A stretch of 64,000 nucleotides of DNA from an uncultured Nitrospira sp. (GTDB lineage Bacteria; Nitrospirota; Nitrospiria; Nitrospirales; Nitrospiraceae): the NCBI GenBank assembly GCA_902500995.1, contig CABVSR010000009.1, positions 62,001 to 126,000 of the forward strand, given 5' to 3'. Within the stretch, counting starts at the first letter, position 1. Every line of letters starts with the position of its first letter. The notes beneath the pieces were generated by a model. The model saw only the letters and a list, made by a program, of their open reading frames with translations, did not search any database and was not told the DNA's origin. This document shows, piece by piece, positions 33,859 through 41,866 of this stretch. The position numbers and the translations under genes were made by a program.

Positions 33859-34359
33859 ATGGCACAACCGTTGACTTGCCCGCAGTGCGGTCAAGATAAA
33901 GTATTCCGTTCCCGCTGCTCCACGTTGATGGAACGCTTGCGGTCCTTCGCCTGCATTTCGCCGTTTCATTGCCAGGCCTGCAGTTTCCGTTTTTCGGCGT
34001 CTCGGTTGGGACACCGGTATCCGGATCGAATGATCGATCGTCGCGAGCATCTGCGTATCCCGGTCCGGCTGTTTCTGTCCTTTTCCGGCGGCAAGGTGCG
34101 AGGGGAGGGGACGGTCCGAGACATCTCAAGGGGTGGATGCATCATTGAAAGCCAGGCATCGGTGCACGTGGACGATATCTTTTACCTGCAAATCGTGCTG
34201 GAGAACGAACAGGTTCCCCTCGAAGTGGCGGCGATGGTTCGATCCGTCAGCTCGCGCGGCATCGCGTTCAAATTTCTACGCTCGGCACAAGAAAATAAGC
34301 GGTTGTTGGCGTTTGTGCAGTCCAAGACAGAGCCGTGCGGATCTCGCTCCCCCGCCTAA
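33859..34359 (+). CDS. PilZ-domain protein with N-terminal zinc ribbon
   Basis: A 166-residue protein. Residues 1-45 carry CPQCGQDKVFRSRC and CQACSFRF: four to five cysteines in CxxC pairs, as in zinc ribbons. Residues 61-155 are a PilZ domain with both cyclic-di-GMP contact motifs, RxxxR (Arg 62 to Arg 66, RREHLRIPV) and DISRGG (88-93, the DxSxxG motif). It is therefore a probable c-di-GMP receptor. The ATG at 33859 is chosen; a TTG six bases upstream is in frame. No linked cyclase or phosphodiesterase is in the window, but the exopolysaccharide synthase locus is a possible target. Confidence 0.88.
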   Translation: MAQPLTCPQCGQDKVFRSRCSTLMERLRSFACISPFHCQACSFRFSASRLGHRYPDRMIDRREHLRIPVRLFLSFSGGKVRGEGTVRDISRGGCIIESQASVHVDDIFYLQIVLENEQVPLEVAAMVRSVSSRGIAFKFLRSAQENKRLLAFVQSKTEPCGSRSPA

Positions 34360-34437
34360 TTTAGTTCACCGGCACAGTATCGCCTCGCGAAACCGGCAAG
34401 GTGTCCCCACCCCCGGGAGTCATCCTGTCACATTCTG

Positions 34438-34743
34438 TTAGAGTGGAGTTTCCCAGGCAGAGGCCTGGGGGTATTCTGTGGTGAGGCGTTCGTGTTCTGC
34501 GTGGTCGAAATCTTCTACTGCCAGATCGTCGCGGTTCAAGCGGTCCGGGCAGGCAGGAGAGGACAGATATTCGACGTACGACTGAGCCTTGGCTTCAGTG
34601 GCAAAGCGGCAGAGGCCGTACTCAGGCATGTGGGAAGATGGATGCCAGAAGGCGAGTCCGATTGAGCTGCCTTGAAAGATGCCCAAGGAGCGGTGTCGGA
34701 CCTGATACCCTCCCGGAGTTTCGCTGGATCGATCGAGAGCCAT
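34438..34743 (-). CDS. Hypothetical protein
   Basis: A 101-residue protein with no signal peptide or membrane helix. Visible segments: GYQVRHRSLGIFQGSSIGLAFWHPSS (beta-rich), YGLCRFATEAKAQSYVEYLSS (helix after a beta strand, as in small alpha/beta domains) and an acidic C-terminus. The frame stays open upstream, but the ATG at 34743 has a GGGGAT site. Not recognised. Antisense shadow coding is unlikely because nothing lies on the other strand. Confidence 0.6.
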   Translation of the reverse strand: MALDRSSETPGGYQVRHRSLGIFQGSSIGLAFWHPSSHMPEYGLCRFATEAKAQSYVEYLSSPACPDRLNRDDLAVEDFDHAEHERLTTEYPQASAWETPL

Positions 34744-34905
34744 GATGGTGATCCCCGACACGTTGCGCCGTCGAGCGGGGAAGTATAACAAGGTTCTGAG
34801 CGAAGCGAAATCTCGGGAGCCGATCATTCGTGGGATGATTGACTTTGCCGGGGGAAGCCTTACGTGAGAAGCAGCGCTGTCGCAATTCGGCGCGGAGGAG
34901 GGACG

Positions 34906-35505
34906 ATGATGTCTGTTGCACGGCTGATGGGCGCCTGTGTGGTTCTTACCGGTCTGCTGGTCACGACCGGTTGCGGCTACAACGACTTGCAGGGGCTGGA
35001 TGAGGACACGAAGGCCGCCTGGAGCGAGGTCATCAACCAGTATCAACGCCGGGCCGATTTGATTCCGAATGTGGTGAATACGGTCAAAGGGTATGCAGCG
35101 CATGAAAAGGAGACCTTGGAAAGCGTGGTGCAAGCACGCGCGAAGGCCACCAGCGTTCAAGTGACCCCAGAATTGTTACGGGACGAAGCGGCGTTCAAGA
35201 AATTTCAGGAGGCGCAGCAAGGTCTCTCGAGCGCATTGGGACGGTTGCTCGCGTTAGCCGAAAATTATCCCAACCTCAAGGCGGATCAAGGCTTCCGGGA
35301 CCTTCAAAGCCAGCTGGAGGGAACGGAGAACCGTATTGCCGTGGCGCGGAAGCGTTATATCGAGAAGGTGGCGGAGTTCAACAAGATGGTGCGCTACTTC
35401 CCGACGAACCTGACAGCCAAGTTTCTCCTCCATTTGGATGAGAAAGCGAACTTTACCGTCGCGGACGAACAGTCGGTCGCGAAGCCGCCGGAAGTGAAAT
35501 TCTAG
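34906..35505 (+). CDS. LemA-family lipoprotein
   Basis: A 199-residue protein. N-terminus with lipobox TTGC (Cys about 23). The LemA core follows: DEDTKAAWSEVINQYQRRADLIPNVVNTVKGYAAHEKETLESV, LLALAENYPNLKADQGFRDLQ, QLEGTENRIAVARKRYIEKVAEFN and the late RYFPTNL segment, all standard for the family, with long helices that face the periplasm. LemA proteins are linked to TPM-domain genes in many genomes, as here. GGAGGAGGG precedes two ATGs (34906, 34909). Confidence 0.94.
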   Translation: MMSVARLMGACVVLTGLLVTTGCGYNDLQGLDEDTKAAWSEVINQYQRRADLIPNVVNTVKGYAAHEKETLESVVQARAKATSVQVTPELLRDEAAFKKFQEAQQGLSSALGRLLALAENYPNLKADQGFRDLQSQLEGTENRIAVARKRYIEKVAEFNKMVRYFPTNLTAKFLLHLDEKANFTVADEQSVAKPPEVKF

Positions 35506-35529
35506 CGTCCGCCTCTGCGGTCGGGAGCG

Positions 35530-36441
35530 ATGGTGATGCGGCTCATGGGCCGAGCAGGGTGGTTGTTCTTGGCCGGATGGTTCTGGCTGCTGTCCGGACC
35601 CAGCCTTTCGGCCCTGGCGCTTGATGTGCCCCCGCTGAGCGGCCGCATCGTCGATCTCGCGCATGTGCTGCCGCCGGCTACCACAGCTCAATTGGCCGAG
35701 GCACTCCAGGCGCATGAAGCGAAAACCTCCAATCAAGTCGCGGTTCTGGTTATCCCTTCGCTGGAGGGCGAGCCGCTGTTTGATTTTTCCCACCGGGTGG
35801 CGACGGCCTGGAAACTGGGCACGAAGGCCTCCGACAATGGCGTGTTACTCCTCATCGCGATCAAAGAGCGAAAAATTCGTCTGGAAGTCGGGTATGGATT
35901 GGAAGGCCAGCTGACCGATGCCAGATCAGCTCAGATCATCCGCAATGAAATCGTGCCGAGATTTCGTAGCGGCGATATTCCTGCCGGGGTCACGGCCGGC
36001 CTGCTGGCGGTCCTGCATACCATCGAAGGAACCTATCAAGCGCCGGAACAGCCGACGGAGACTCGCTCCGACGGTGACGTGGTGGCACACACGGTCATGG
36101 CGGTCGTTCTCGGCTTGGTCATCGGCCTGCTTCTGTCTCGCGCGCATCGCCTCCTGGGTTCCGCTCTAGGAGGAGGACTGTCGTTCTTCGTCGCCCCGTG
36201 GATCATCCCTGCCCTCATCGCCGGCGCAGTGAGCGCCGTTCTGGTGAGCCTGGCGAGCGGGATCGGGCAAGGAATCGGAGGAACGCGACGAAGTGGAGGT
36301 GGCCCGTTCGATGACACCTGGTTCAGCGCAAGGCACGGAGGATGGGGATCGGGTGGATTGGGGGGATCTTTCGGAGGATCGGGTGGCTTCTCGGGTGGTG
36401 GCGGCGATTTCGGAGGAGGCGGGGCGAGTGGCGATTGGTAA
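35530..36441 (+). CDS. TPM-domain (YgcG-type) membrane protein
   Basis: A 303-residue protein. Signal peptide about 1-35; TPM domain about 36-170 (GRIVDLAHVLPPATTAQLAEAL, AVLVIPSLEGEPLFDF, GVLLLIAIKERKIRLEVGYGLEGQLTDA, the usual family blocks). Two or three membrane helices follow (about 178-200 and 215-245), then a glycine-rich tail with a repeated GGSGG/GGGG pattern ending GGGASGDW. This tail is common in YgcG proteins. TPM domains may be phosphatase-like or structural; the function is unknown. The last 14 bases overlap the next gene. Confidence 0.92.
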   Translation: MVMRLMGRAGWLFLAGWFWLLSGPSLSALALDVPPLSGRIVDLAHVLPPATTAQLAEALQAHEAKTSNQVAVLVIPSLEGEPLFDFSHRVATAWKLGTKASDNGVLLLIAIKERKIRLEVGYGLEGQLTDARSAQIIRNEIVPRFRSGDIPAGVTAGLLAVLHTIEGTYQAPEQPTETRSDGDVVAHTVMAVVLGLVIGLLLSRAHRLLGSALGGGLSFFVAPWIIPALIAGAVSAVLVSLASGIGQGIGGTRRSGGGPFDDTWFSARHGGWGSGGLGGSFGGSGGFSGGGGDFGGGGASGDW

Positions 36442-37090
36442 ACAGCCGGTCCTCTCGGAGCAGGAGCGCGCGCGAATTGAGGCGGCCGTGCAGGAGGCCG
36501 AGCGTCAGACGAGCGCAGAGATCGTCCCAATGATTGTCGGACGATCCGGTATCTATCGGGATACGCATCACCGGGTCGGCCTGTTGTGCGCAGTGCTCGC
36601 CCTGACCATGTTAATGATGAGCGAGCCTGAGTGGCTCCCATGGGGATGGCACGCATCGAACGCGGTGTGGTTGCTGGGAATCACAGTGCTGGCCTATGGC
36701 GTTGGAATCTGGGTCGGAACCTGGCCGGTCGCCCTCTGCCTATTCACGTCCCGGGAGCGTATGCACCACAAAGTGCAGATGCGGGCGGAACGGGCCTTCG
36801 TCCAGCAGGGACTCGCAACGACCCGTGAGCGCACCGGGATATTGCTGATGGTGTCCTTGCTGGAACGGCAGGTCTATGTGCTCCCGGATCAGGCATTGCA
36901 AACGCGCATTTCACACGACCAGTGGCAGGAGATTGTGTCGGTTGTGGTTGAACGGCTGAAGGTCGATGATCTGGTTGGGGGACTGTGTCATGGAATCGAG
37001 GCCAGTGGAGTGCTTCTCGCGCGTGCCTGTCCCTCTCGCGATGGCGACAATCCCAATGAGTTGCCGAATGCCGTGATCCAGGATCTGTGA
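36428..37090 (+). CDS. TPM-domain protein with two membrane helices
   Basis: A 220-residue protein starting at a GTG (36428) behind GGAGG and overlapping the previous gene by 14 bases. The start has LSEQERARIEAAVQEAERQTSAEIVPMIVGRSG, the first helix and strand of a TPM domain, interrupted by two membrane helices (about 46-64 and 72-94) before the second half (RTGILLMVSLLERQVYVLPDQAL). This 'TPM with inserted helices' arrangement is the usual partner of LemA/YgcG. The C-terminus (LARACPSRDGDNPNELPN) closes the domain. Likely forms an inner-membrane complex with the two upstream products. Confidence 0.85.
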   Translation: MAIGKQPVLSEQERARIEAAVQEAERQTSAEIVPMIVGRSGIYRDTHHRVGLLCAVLALTMLMMSEPEWLPWGWHASNAVWLLGITVLAYGVGIWVGTWPVALCLFTSRERMHHKVQMRAERAFVQQGLATTRERTGILLMVSLLERQVYVLPDQALQTRISHDQWQEIVSVVVERLKVDDLVGGLCHGIEASGVLLARACPSRDGDNPNELPNAVIQDL

Positions 37091-37111
37091 CGGCCGGATC
37101 TCGCCGGACCG

Positions 37112-37140
37112 TGGACGCCCTCGCGCCGTTCCGCTACAAT
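37112..37140 (+). promoter_or_regulatory. Probable promoter of murJ, close to the start codon
   Basis: TGGACG (37112-37117, four of six), a 17-base spacer and TACAAT (37135-37140, five of six). The ATG at 37148 lies seven bases after the -10 box, so the mRNA would start at or next to the codon. Confidence 0.5.
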
Positions 37141-37147
37141 CGCCGCA

Positions 37148-38776
37148 ATGTCCGAGCCCGCCGCCCCTGTCGAATCAACTCGATCAGCCGTCGATGAAAC
37201 GCACTCCGTCGTCAAGGCGGCGGGGCTCATCGGCCTCGCCACATTTTCCAGCCGCATTCTCGGGTTCGTTCGAGACATGGTGTTGGCCAGGCTCTTCGGT
37301 GCCACGCCTGCCGCAGACGCCTTTTTTGTGGCCTACCGCGTGCCCAACCTCCTGCGAGAATTGTTCGCGGAAGGATCGATGTCCGCGGCATTTATCCCCG
37401 TCTTCACCGAGTACCACACGCTGAAATCGAAGCGCGATGCGTGGGAACTGGCCAGCGCGACTTTTACCACGCTCCTGACTCTTGTGACCGCGGTGACGAT
37501 GGCCGGGATTCTGGCGGCGCCCGGAATTGTCTGGCTCCTTGCGCCGGGGTTCCGCGAAAGCGCCGACCAGTTGGCGTTGACGACGTTGTTGACCCAGATG
37601 ATGTTTCCCTACCTGATCTTCATCAGTCTGGCAGCCCTGGCGATGGGGATTTTGAATTCCATGCGCGACTTTGCGGCACCGGCCTTCTCTCCCGTCTTCT
37701 TCAACATCTTCACGATTGCCTGCATGGTGTTCCTGTCGCCCTGGTTCTCGGAGCCGATCATGGCGGTGGCCATTGGGATCGTCGTGGGCGGCTTGGCGCA
37801 GTTTGCGATGCAGCTGCCGGGATTGAAACGGCGCGGCATGTTCTTCGGTTTCCTGTTTCACCCCGGCCATCCCGGCGTGAAACGCATCGGCCTTTTGATG
37901 GTGCCGTCATTGCTGGGGTTGTCGGTGACGCAGATCAATATCACGGTGAGCACGATCCTGGCGTCGTACTTTTCCGGCGGACCCACCTATTTGTTTTACG
38001 GCATGCGGTTGATCCAGTTCCCCCTCGGCATCTTCGGCGTGGCGCTGTCCACCGCGATTCTGCCGACGCTTTCGGCCCAGGCCGCGCGCGGGGCGCTGGA
38101 TGAATTGCGGACGACGATCGGCTTCGGCCTCCGGATGATTTTTTTCATCATCCTTCCGGCGATGGCCGGCCTGATCCTGCTCCGGTATCCCATCGTGCAT
38201 CTGGTCTTTGAGCATGGCTCGTTCACCCGAGCCGATACGATCGCGACCGCCACCGCGCTGCTCTGTTACGCCGTCGGGCTGTGGGCCTTCGCGGGGGTGC
38301 GGATTATCGTGTCCGCCTATTATTCGCTCCAGGACACGAAGACTCCGGCGGTCACGGCAGGAATTGCCGTTGGAGCGAACATCGCCTTGTCCTTGTGGTT
38401 GATGACGATGTTGGATGCCGCGGGGTTGGCGCTGGCAACCGCGCTGGCCTCGATGCTCAACGGAACCATACTTGTGGCGCTGTTGCACCGGCGGCTGGGG
38501 TCTGTGGAGTGGGGTGCAATCGTACGATCGGGCGGGCGGGTCCTGTTGGCCTGTGTGCCGATGGTCATGATCTGTCTCTGGGTGGCGAGCGCGCCGCTCT
38601 GGTCGGAAACCGGTCGGTGGATCGTGAAGTCCGCCCTGCTGTTCGGCGGGATCGCCCTCAGCGTCACCGCCTATCTCGGGATGCATGTCATGTTGGGGTC
38701 GGACGAACTGGCTGTGGTTTTGGGAATGGTGAAGCGCAAATTCGGGCGACTGGCGCGTAAATTCGGGACCGGATGA
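37148..38776 (+). CDS. murJ: Lipid II flippase MurJ (MviN family)
   Basis: A 542-residue integral membrane protein with about 14 helices, as expected for MurJ. The N-terminal signature is complete: GLIGLATFSSRILGFVRDMV, ADAFFVAYRVPNLLRELFAEGSMSAAFIPVF (with the conserved Arg and the FAEG.....PV block). It flips lipid-linked peptidoglycan precursors across the inner membrane. The C-terminal 30 residues are basic. No Shine-Dalgarno is present; see the promoter just upstream. It ends one base before the MGMT gene, so they probably share a transcript. Confidence 0.95.
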   Translation: MSEPAAPVESTRSAVDETHSVVKAAGLIGLATFSSRILGFVRDMVLARLFGATPAADAFFVAYRVPNLLRELFAEGSMSAAFIPVFTEYHTLKSKRDAWELASATFTTLLTLVTAVTMAGILAAPGIVWLLAPGFRESADQLALTTLLTQMMFPYLIFISLAALAMGILNSMRDFAAPAFSPVFFNIFTIACMVFLSPWFSEPIMAVAIGIVVGGLAQFAMQLPGLKRRGMFFGFLFHPGHPGVKRIGLLMVPSLLGLSVTQINITVSTILASYFSGGPTYLFYGMRLIQFPLGIFGVALSTAILPTLSAQAARGALDELRTTIGFGLRMIFFIILPAMAGLILLRYPIVHLVFEHGSFTRADTIATATALLCYAVGLWAFAGVRIIVSAYYSLQDTKTPAVTAGIAVGANIALSLWLMTMLDAAGLALATALASMLNGTILVALLHRRLGSVEWGAIVRSGGRVLLACVPMVMICLWVASAPLWSETGRWIVKSALLFGGIALSVTAYLGMHVMLGSDELAVVLGMVKRKFGRLARKFGTG

Positions 38777-38777
38777 C

Positions 38778-39281
38778 ATGGTGACACAGACAAGCACATT
38801 CTCCACGCCTTGGGGTCGGATGACCGTCACGGCTTCTGCAAAGGGAGTGACGGCCATTGATCTGGGGTCGCCCGCCCTCGTTGCGCATCACGGGTTGCCT
38901 GGTGACGATATCGCTGCCTCCATTCTGAAGGAGGCGAAGGCCCAGTTGGTCGCGTATTTCGAAGGCACGCGCTGCGAGTTCACGTGTCCCGTCGATTGGT
39001 CGGCCGGCACCTCGTTTCAGCGAAAGGTGTGGAAAGCGATCATGCGGATTCCATATGGCCGTGTGCGCTCCTATCAGTGGGTCGCCCTGCGCGTAGGAGG
39101 GAAGCAGTATGCCAGGGCTGTGGGCATGGCGTTGGGAGCGAACCCGGTTCCGATCGTGGTGCCCTGCCATCGCGTCATCGCCCATGATGGGTCCCTGGGC
39201 GGATTTTCCGGCGGGTTACCGATGAAGCGGCGGTTATTGCGCCTGGAAGGCACCTTGGAGCAGTTGCGCAGCGCCCGCTAG
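38778..39281 (+). CDS. ogt: Methylated-DNA-[protein]-cysteine S-methyltransferase
   Basis: A 167-residue alkyltransferase that repairs O6-methylguanine by moving the alkyl group to its own cysteine. The acceptor is Cys 130 in VVPCHRVIA. Other conserved segments are SFQRKVWKAIMRIPYGRVRSY (DNA-binding helix-turn-helix with the arginine finger), ARAVGMALGANPVP and DGSLGGFSGGLPMKRRLL. Length fits the Ogt subtype. One base separates it from murJ. Confidence 0.94.
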   Translation: MVTQTSTFSTPWGRMTVTASAKGVTAIDLGSPALVAHHGLPGDDIAASILKEAKAQLVAYFEGTRCEFTCPVDWSAGTSFQRKVWKAIMRIPYGRVRSYQWVALRVGGKQYARAVGMALGANPVPIVVPCHRVIAHDGSLGGFSGGLPMKRRLLRLEGTLEQLRSAR

Positions 39282-39309
39282 TCGGAAGCACCTCGGAGAC
39301 GGACAGAGG

Positions 39310-39780
39310 ATGAAGGCGATCATTCAGCGGGTGACACGCGCTTCGGTCGAGGTGGACGGGCAGATCGTCGGCCGCATCGGTCTCGGGCTTCTTGTCTTAT
39401 TGGGCGTGGCCAAGGGCGATGAAGAACGTGATGTGTCGTATATGGTCGAGAAGCTCCACACCTTACGGATCTTCGGCGATGCGCAGGGCAAGATGAACCG
39501 GTCGCTCATCGATGCGGGCGGCGCGCTGCTGATCGTCTCGCAATTTACACTGCTTGGCGAGACCGGTAAGGGACGGCGGCCGGGGTTTGACCTAGCTGCT
39601 TCACCGGAAGCCGCGCGTGCATTGTATGGAGAGGTCGTGAGGAGAGTTCGATGTGCGGGAGTGCAAGTGGAGACCGGTATCTTCGGCGCTCACATGCAGG
39701 TGGAACTACTCAATGACGGCCCGGTGACGTTTATTCTGGATAGCCGGCGGCCGGCAGAGCATGTGGACCTCAAGTCTTGA
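39310..39780 (+). CDS. dtd: D-aminoacyl-tRNA deacylase
   Basis: A 156-residue Dtd protein that removes D-amino acids from tRNA. It has the family's opening MKAIIQRVTRASVEVDGQIV, the SQFTLLGETGKGRRPGF block (SQFTL motif; Tyr of the usual SQFTLYG is Leu) and the C-terminal ELLNDGPVTFILDS, in which GP provides the cross-subunit Gly-cisPro pair. GACAGAGG precedes the ATG. It follows the MGMT gene by 28 bases. Confidence 0.95.
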   Translation: MKAIIQRVTRASVEVDGQIVGRIGLGLLVLLGVAKGDEERDVSYMVEKLHTLRIFGDAQGKMNRSLIDAGGALLIVSQFTLLGETGKGRRPGFDLAASPEAARALYGEVVRRVRCAGVQVETGIFGAHMQVELLNDGPVTFILDSRRPAEHVDLKS

Positions 39781-39878
39781 TGGCCTGTGCCGATAAGGAA
39801 TCAGGCAGAAAGTCTCCTCGGGTTGAGCATGGTCTGTTATACTATTTTCACAGGGCAAGGATTGCCCGGGAGGTCGAG

Positions 39879-40445
39879 ATGGGAAGTCCCGTGTCTCGCA
39901 GCCATCCGCTCCGGCAGCTCTTCGGAGCGTTGACGGAGAAAAGTTTCACCGAACACCTCGGGTGGCCCGACCTGAACGTCACCGAGTACGTCTCCAACCT
40001 GCTCGTCGAATTCGCGCACACCGATCAACTCTACAAGATTCAGAATACCCAGGGCCGGGCGATCGATTCGGTCGTCGAGATGCTTTTCGAGTCAGAAGTG
40101 CTGTTGGAAGCGCAATCCTTCGAACGAGAGCGCGAGGTGCATCGGCACATCGGCGACTTTACGCTCTTCATGACCGGGCTGTTTCCCGAATATCTCCGCC
40201 GCCTCAAGAGCGCGGGCCTGATCTATCACAAGGATTTTCTGGTCGATTACGTCAAAGCCGGGAAGCGCTCGTATGGGCTGGTGGCGGAGTTCGGTCATTA
40301 TGATCCCGAGCAGGATACCCCGTTGTTCCGCAAGCTGTCGGAGAATTTCGAGCTCTGTGTGACCGGACTGGGATTTGTTCGGTCGGACTTGGACCGTATG
40401 CAAGATCCCGCCTGCCGTCGCGTGAAAGATCTGCTTCTCAATTGA
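39879..40445 (+). CDS. Conserved hypothetical protein (Nitrospira-type)
   Basis: A 188-residue soluble protein. It has no known motif, but a strongly regular sequence: HPLRQLFGALTEKSFTEHLGWPD, VTEYVSNLLVEFAHTDQLYKI, EREREVHRHIGDFTLFMTGLF, YLRRLKSAGLIYHKDFLVDYVKAGKRSYGL and ENFELCVTGLGFVRSDLD. Mostly helical. From memory, close relatives occur in many Nitrospirota genomes. GGAGG lies six bases before the ATG at 39879; an ATG at 39780 is also in frame but without a site. Its stop overlaps the TTG of the next gene. Confidence 0.8.
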   Translation: MGSPVSRSHPLRQLFGALTEKSFTEHLGWPDLNVTEYVSNLLVEFAHTDQLYKIQNTQGRAIDSVVEMLFESEVLLEAQSFEREREVHRHIGDFTLFMTGLFPEYLRRLKSAGLIYHKDFLVDYVKAGKRSYGLVAEFGHYDPEQDTPLFRKLSENFELCVTGLGFVRSDLDRMQDPACRRVKDLLLN

Positions 40446-41380
40446 AACGACTACGACCGGCTCTCCTCATTCACGGGGGCGCGGGACGCCGCGCCATGAC
40501 CGTGGCTCAAGCCAGATGTCTCGATAGCGCGTTGGCCGAGGGTCATCGTCTGTTGATGGCCGGTGTGCCGGCGGTGTCGGTCGTCGAGGAAGCCATTCGC
40601 CTACTGGAAGATTCCGGTCTATTTAACGCGGGGCGCGGCTCCAATCGGCAACTCGACGGGGTGCGCCGGATGGATGCCTCTCTTATGGAAGGGCGCGAGC
40701 TTCGGGCCGGAGCCGTCGCGTCCATCGAAGGCATCATCCACCCTATCGCCGCCGCACGGCTCGTCATGGAAAAAACCGCGCATGTGCTGCTTGTCGGGAA
40801 GTCCGCGACCCAGTTTGCCGGTTATTTTGGATTGGCGCGCGCTCCTCGCATGAAGGAAGTCAGGGCGGTGCAGCCCAAGCAATTGCGACCAAGGGCCGGC
40901 GCGGGTCACACGTTGCGGCTCCATCGGGCGATGTTGGCCGCGGGCCGCGTTCGGAGCAGGAGTTTGGGAAAAGAAACGGTGGGAGCGGTGGCATTGGATC
41001 AAGCGGGAACGGTGGCGGCCGGCGCGTCGACCGGTGGGGTGGATGTGATGTTGCCGGGTCGCGTGGGCGATACGCCGCTCATCGGCTGTGGCGTGTATGC
41101 CGACAATGACGCAGGGGCCGTGTCGATGACCGGACTGGGAGAGAGCATCATTCGTGTGGCCGTTGCCAAAGAAGTGAGTGATGCCCTCGCGAGCGGCCTG
41201 AGTCCCGTCGCAGCGGCCAATCGTGTGCTGCGAAAGGTCGTCGAGCGCGTCCAGGGTGCCGCAGGCCTGTTGGTCCTCACGCCCGATGGTCGATTCGCCA
41301 TTAGACACAGCACCCCGCATATGGTCGCCGGGATCGTGGGCCCGGACGGACGAGCGATCGTGCGCGACCGGTTTGCCTAG
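40442..41380 (+). CDS. Isoaspartyl peptidase/L-asparaginase (Ntn hydrolase)
   Basis: A 312-residue plant-type asparaginase. The precursor cleaves itself before the nucleophile Thr 179 (KETVGAVALD). Other features: ALLIHGGAGRRAMT at the start (IHGGAG), LFNAGRGSNRQLDG, MDASLMEG, ASTGG (after the nucleophile strand) and CGVYADN with GLGESIIR, all conserved in the family. It removes isoaspartate from peptides or hydrolyses asparagine. The TTG start overlaps the upstream stop (TTGA). Confidence 0.93.
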   Translation: MKRLRPALLIHGGAGRRAMTVAQARCLDSALAEGHRLLMAGVPAVSVVEEAIRLLEDSGLFNAGRGSNRQLDGVRRMDASLMEGRELRAGAVASIEGIIHPIAAARLVMEKTAHVLLVGKSATQFAGYFGLARAPRMKEVRAVQPKQLRPRAGAGHTLRLHRAMLAAGRVRSRSLGKETVGAVALDQAGTVAAGASTGGVDVMLPGRVGDTPLIGCGVYADNDAGAVSMTGLGESIIRVAVAKEVSDALASGLSPVAAANRVLRKVVERVQGAAGLLVLTPDGRFAIRHSTPHMVAGIVGPDGRAIVRDRFA

Positions 41381-41420
41381 CCTTGCCGGCGGCTGATACA
41401 GTGTCGCGAGGTCTCAGCCT

Positions 41421-41849
41421 ATGCCGGCGCTGTTTCATCTTGCCTTTCCCGTTCACGATCTGGCTGCCGCCAAGCGGTTCTACGCCGATGGTCTCGGTTG
41501 CGTGTTAGGGCGGGAATCTTCCACGGCCGTCACGTTCGGGCTCGCGGGGCATCAGTTGATTGCCCACCTTTCCACCGAGGCACGCCCTCCTCAGAAAGGG
41601 ATCTATCCACGGCACTTCGGGCTCGTGTTCACCACCGAGACGGAATGGCAGGCGCTGGCCGATCGCGCCACTCAACAGGCGCTCACGTTTTATCAGCATC
41701 CCCGCGTGCGGTTTCCCGGCACGCGCCTCGAGCACCGCACGTTTTTTCTGGAAGATCCCTCCGGAAATCTGTTGGAGTTTAAGTACTATCGCCAGGAGTC
41801 GGCGATCTTCGGCGAGCGGGATGTTTCGGCGGTGGGGGATGCTGACTAG
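41421..41849 (+). CDS. VOC-superfamily (glyoxalase-like) protein
   Basis: A 142-residue protein with the two-beta-alpha-beta-beta-beta repeat of glyoxalase/bleomycin-resistance/dioxygenase proteins. HLAFPVHDLAAAKRFYADGLGC gives the first metal His, RHFGLVF the second, and LEHRTFFLEDPSGNLLEFKYY the typical end with Glu. The enzymes bind a divalent metal, but the reaction is not deducible. A TGA-TACAGT extended -10 site lies at 41394-41402, 18 bases before the ATG. Confidence 0.9.
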   Translation: MPALFHLAFPVHDLAAAKRFYADGLGCVLGRESSTAVTFGLAGHQLIAHLSTEARPPQKGIYPRHFGLVFTTETEWQALADRATQQALTFYQHPRVRFPGTRLEHRTFFLEDPSGNLLEFKYYRQESAIFGERDVSAVGDAD

Positions 41850-41866
41850 GATTGAGACTCAGGACA

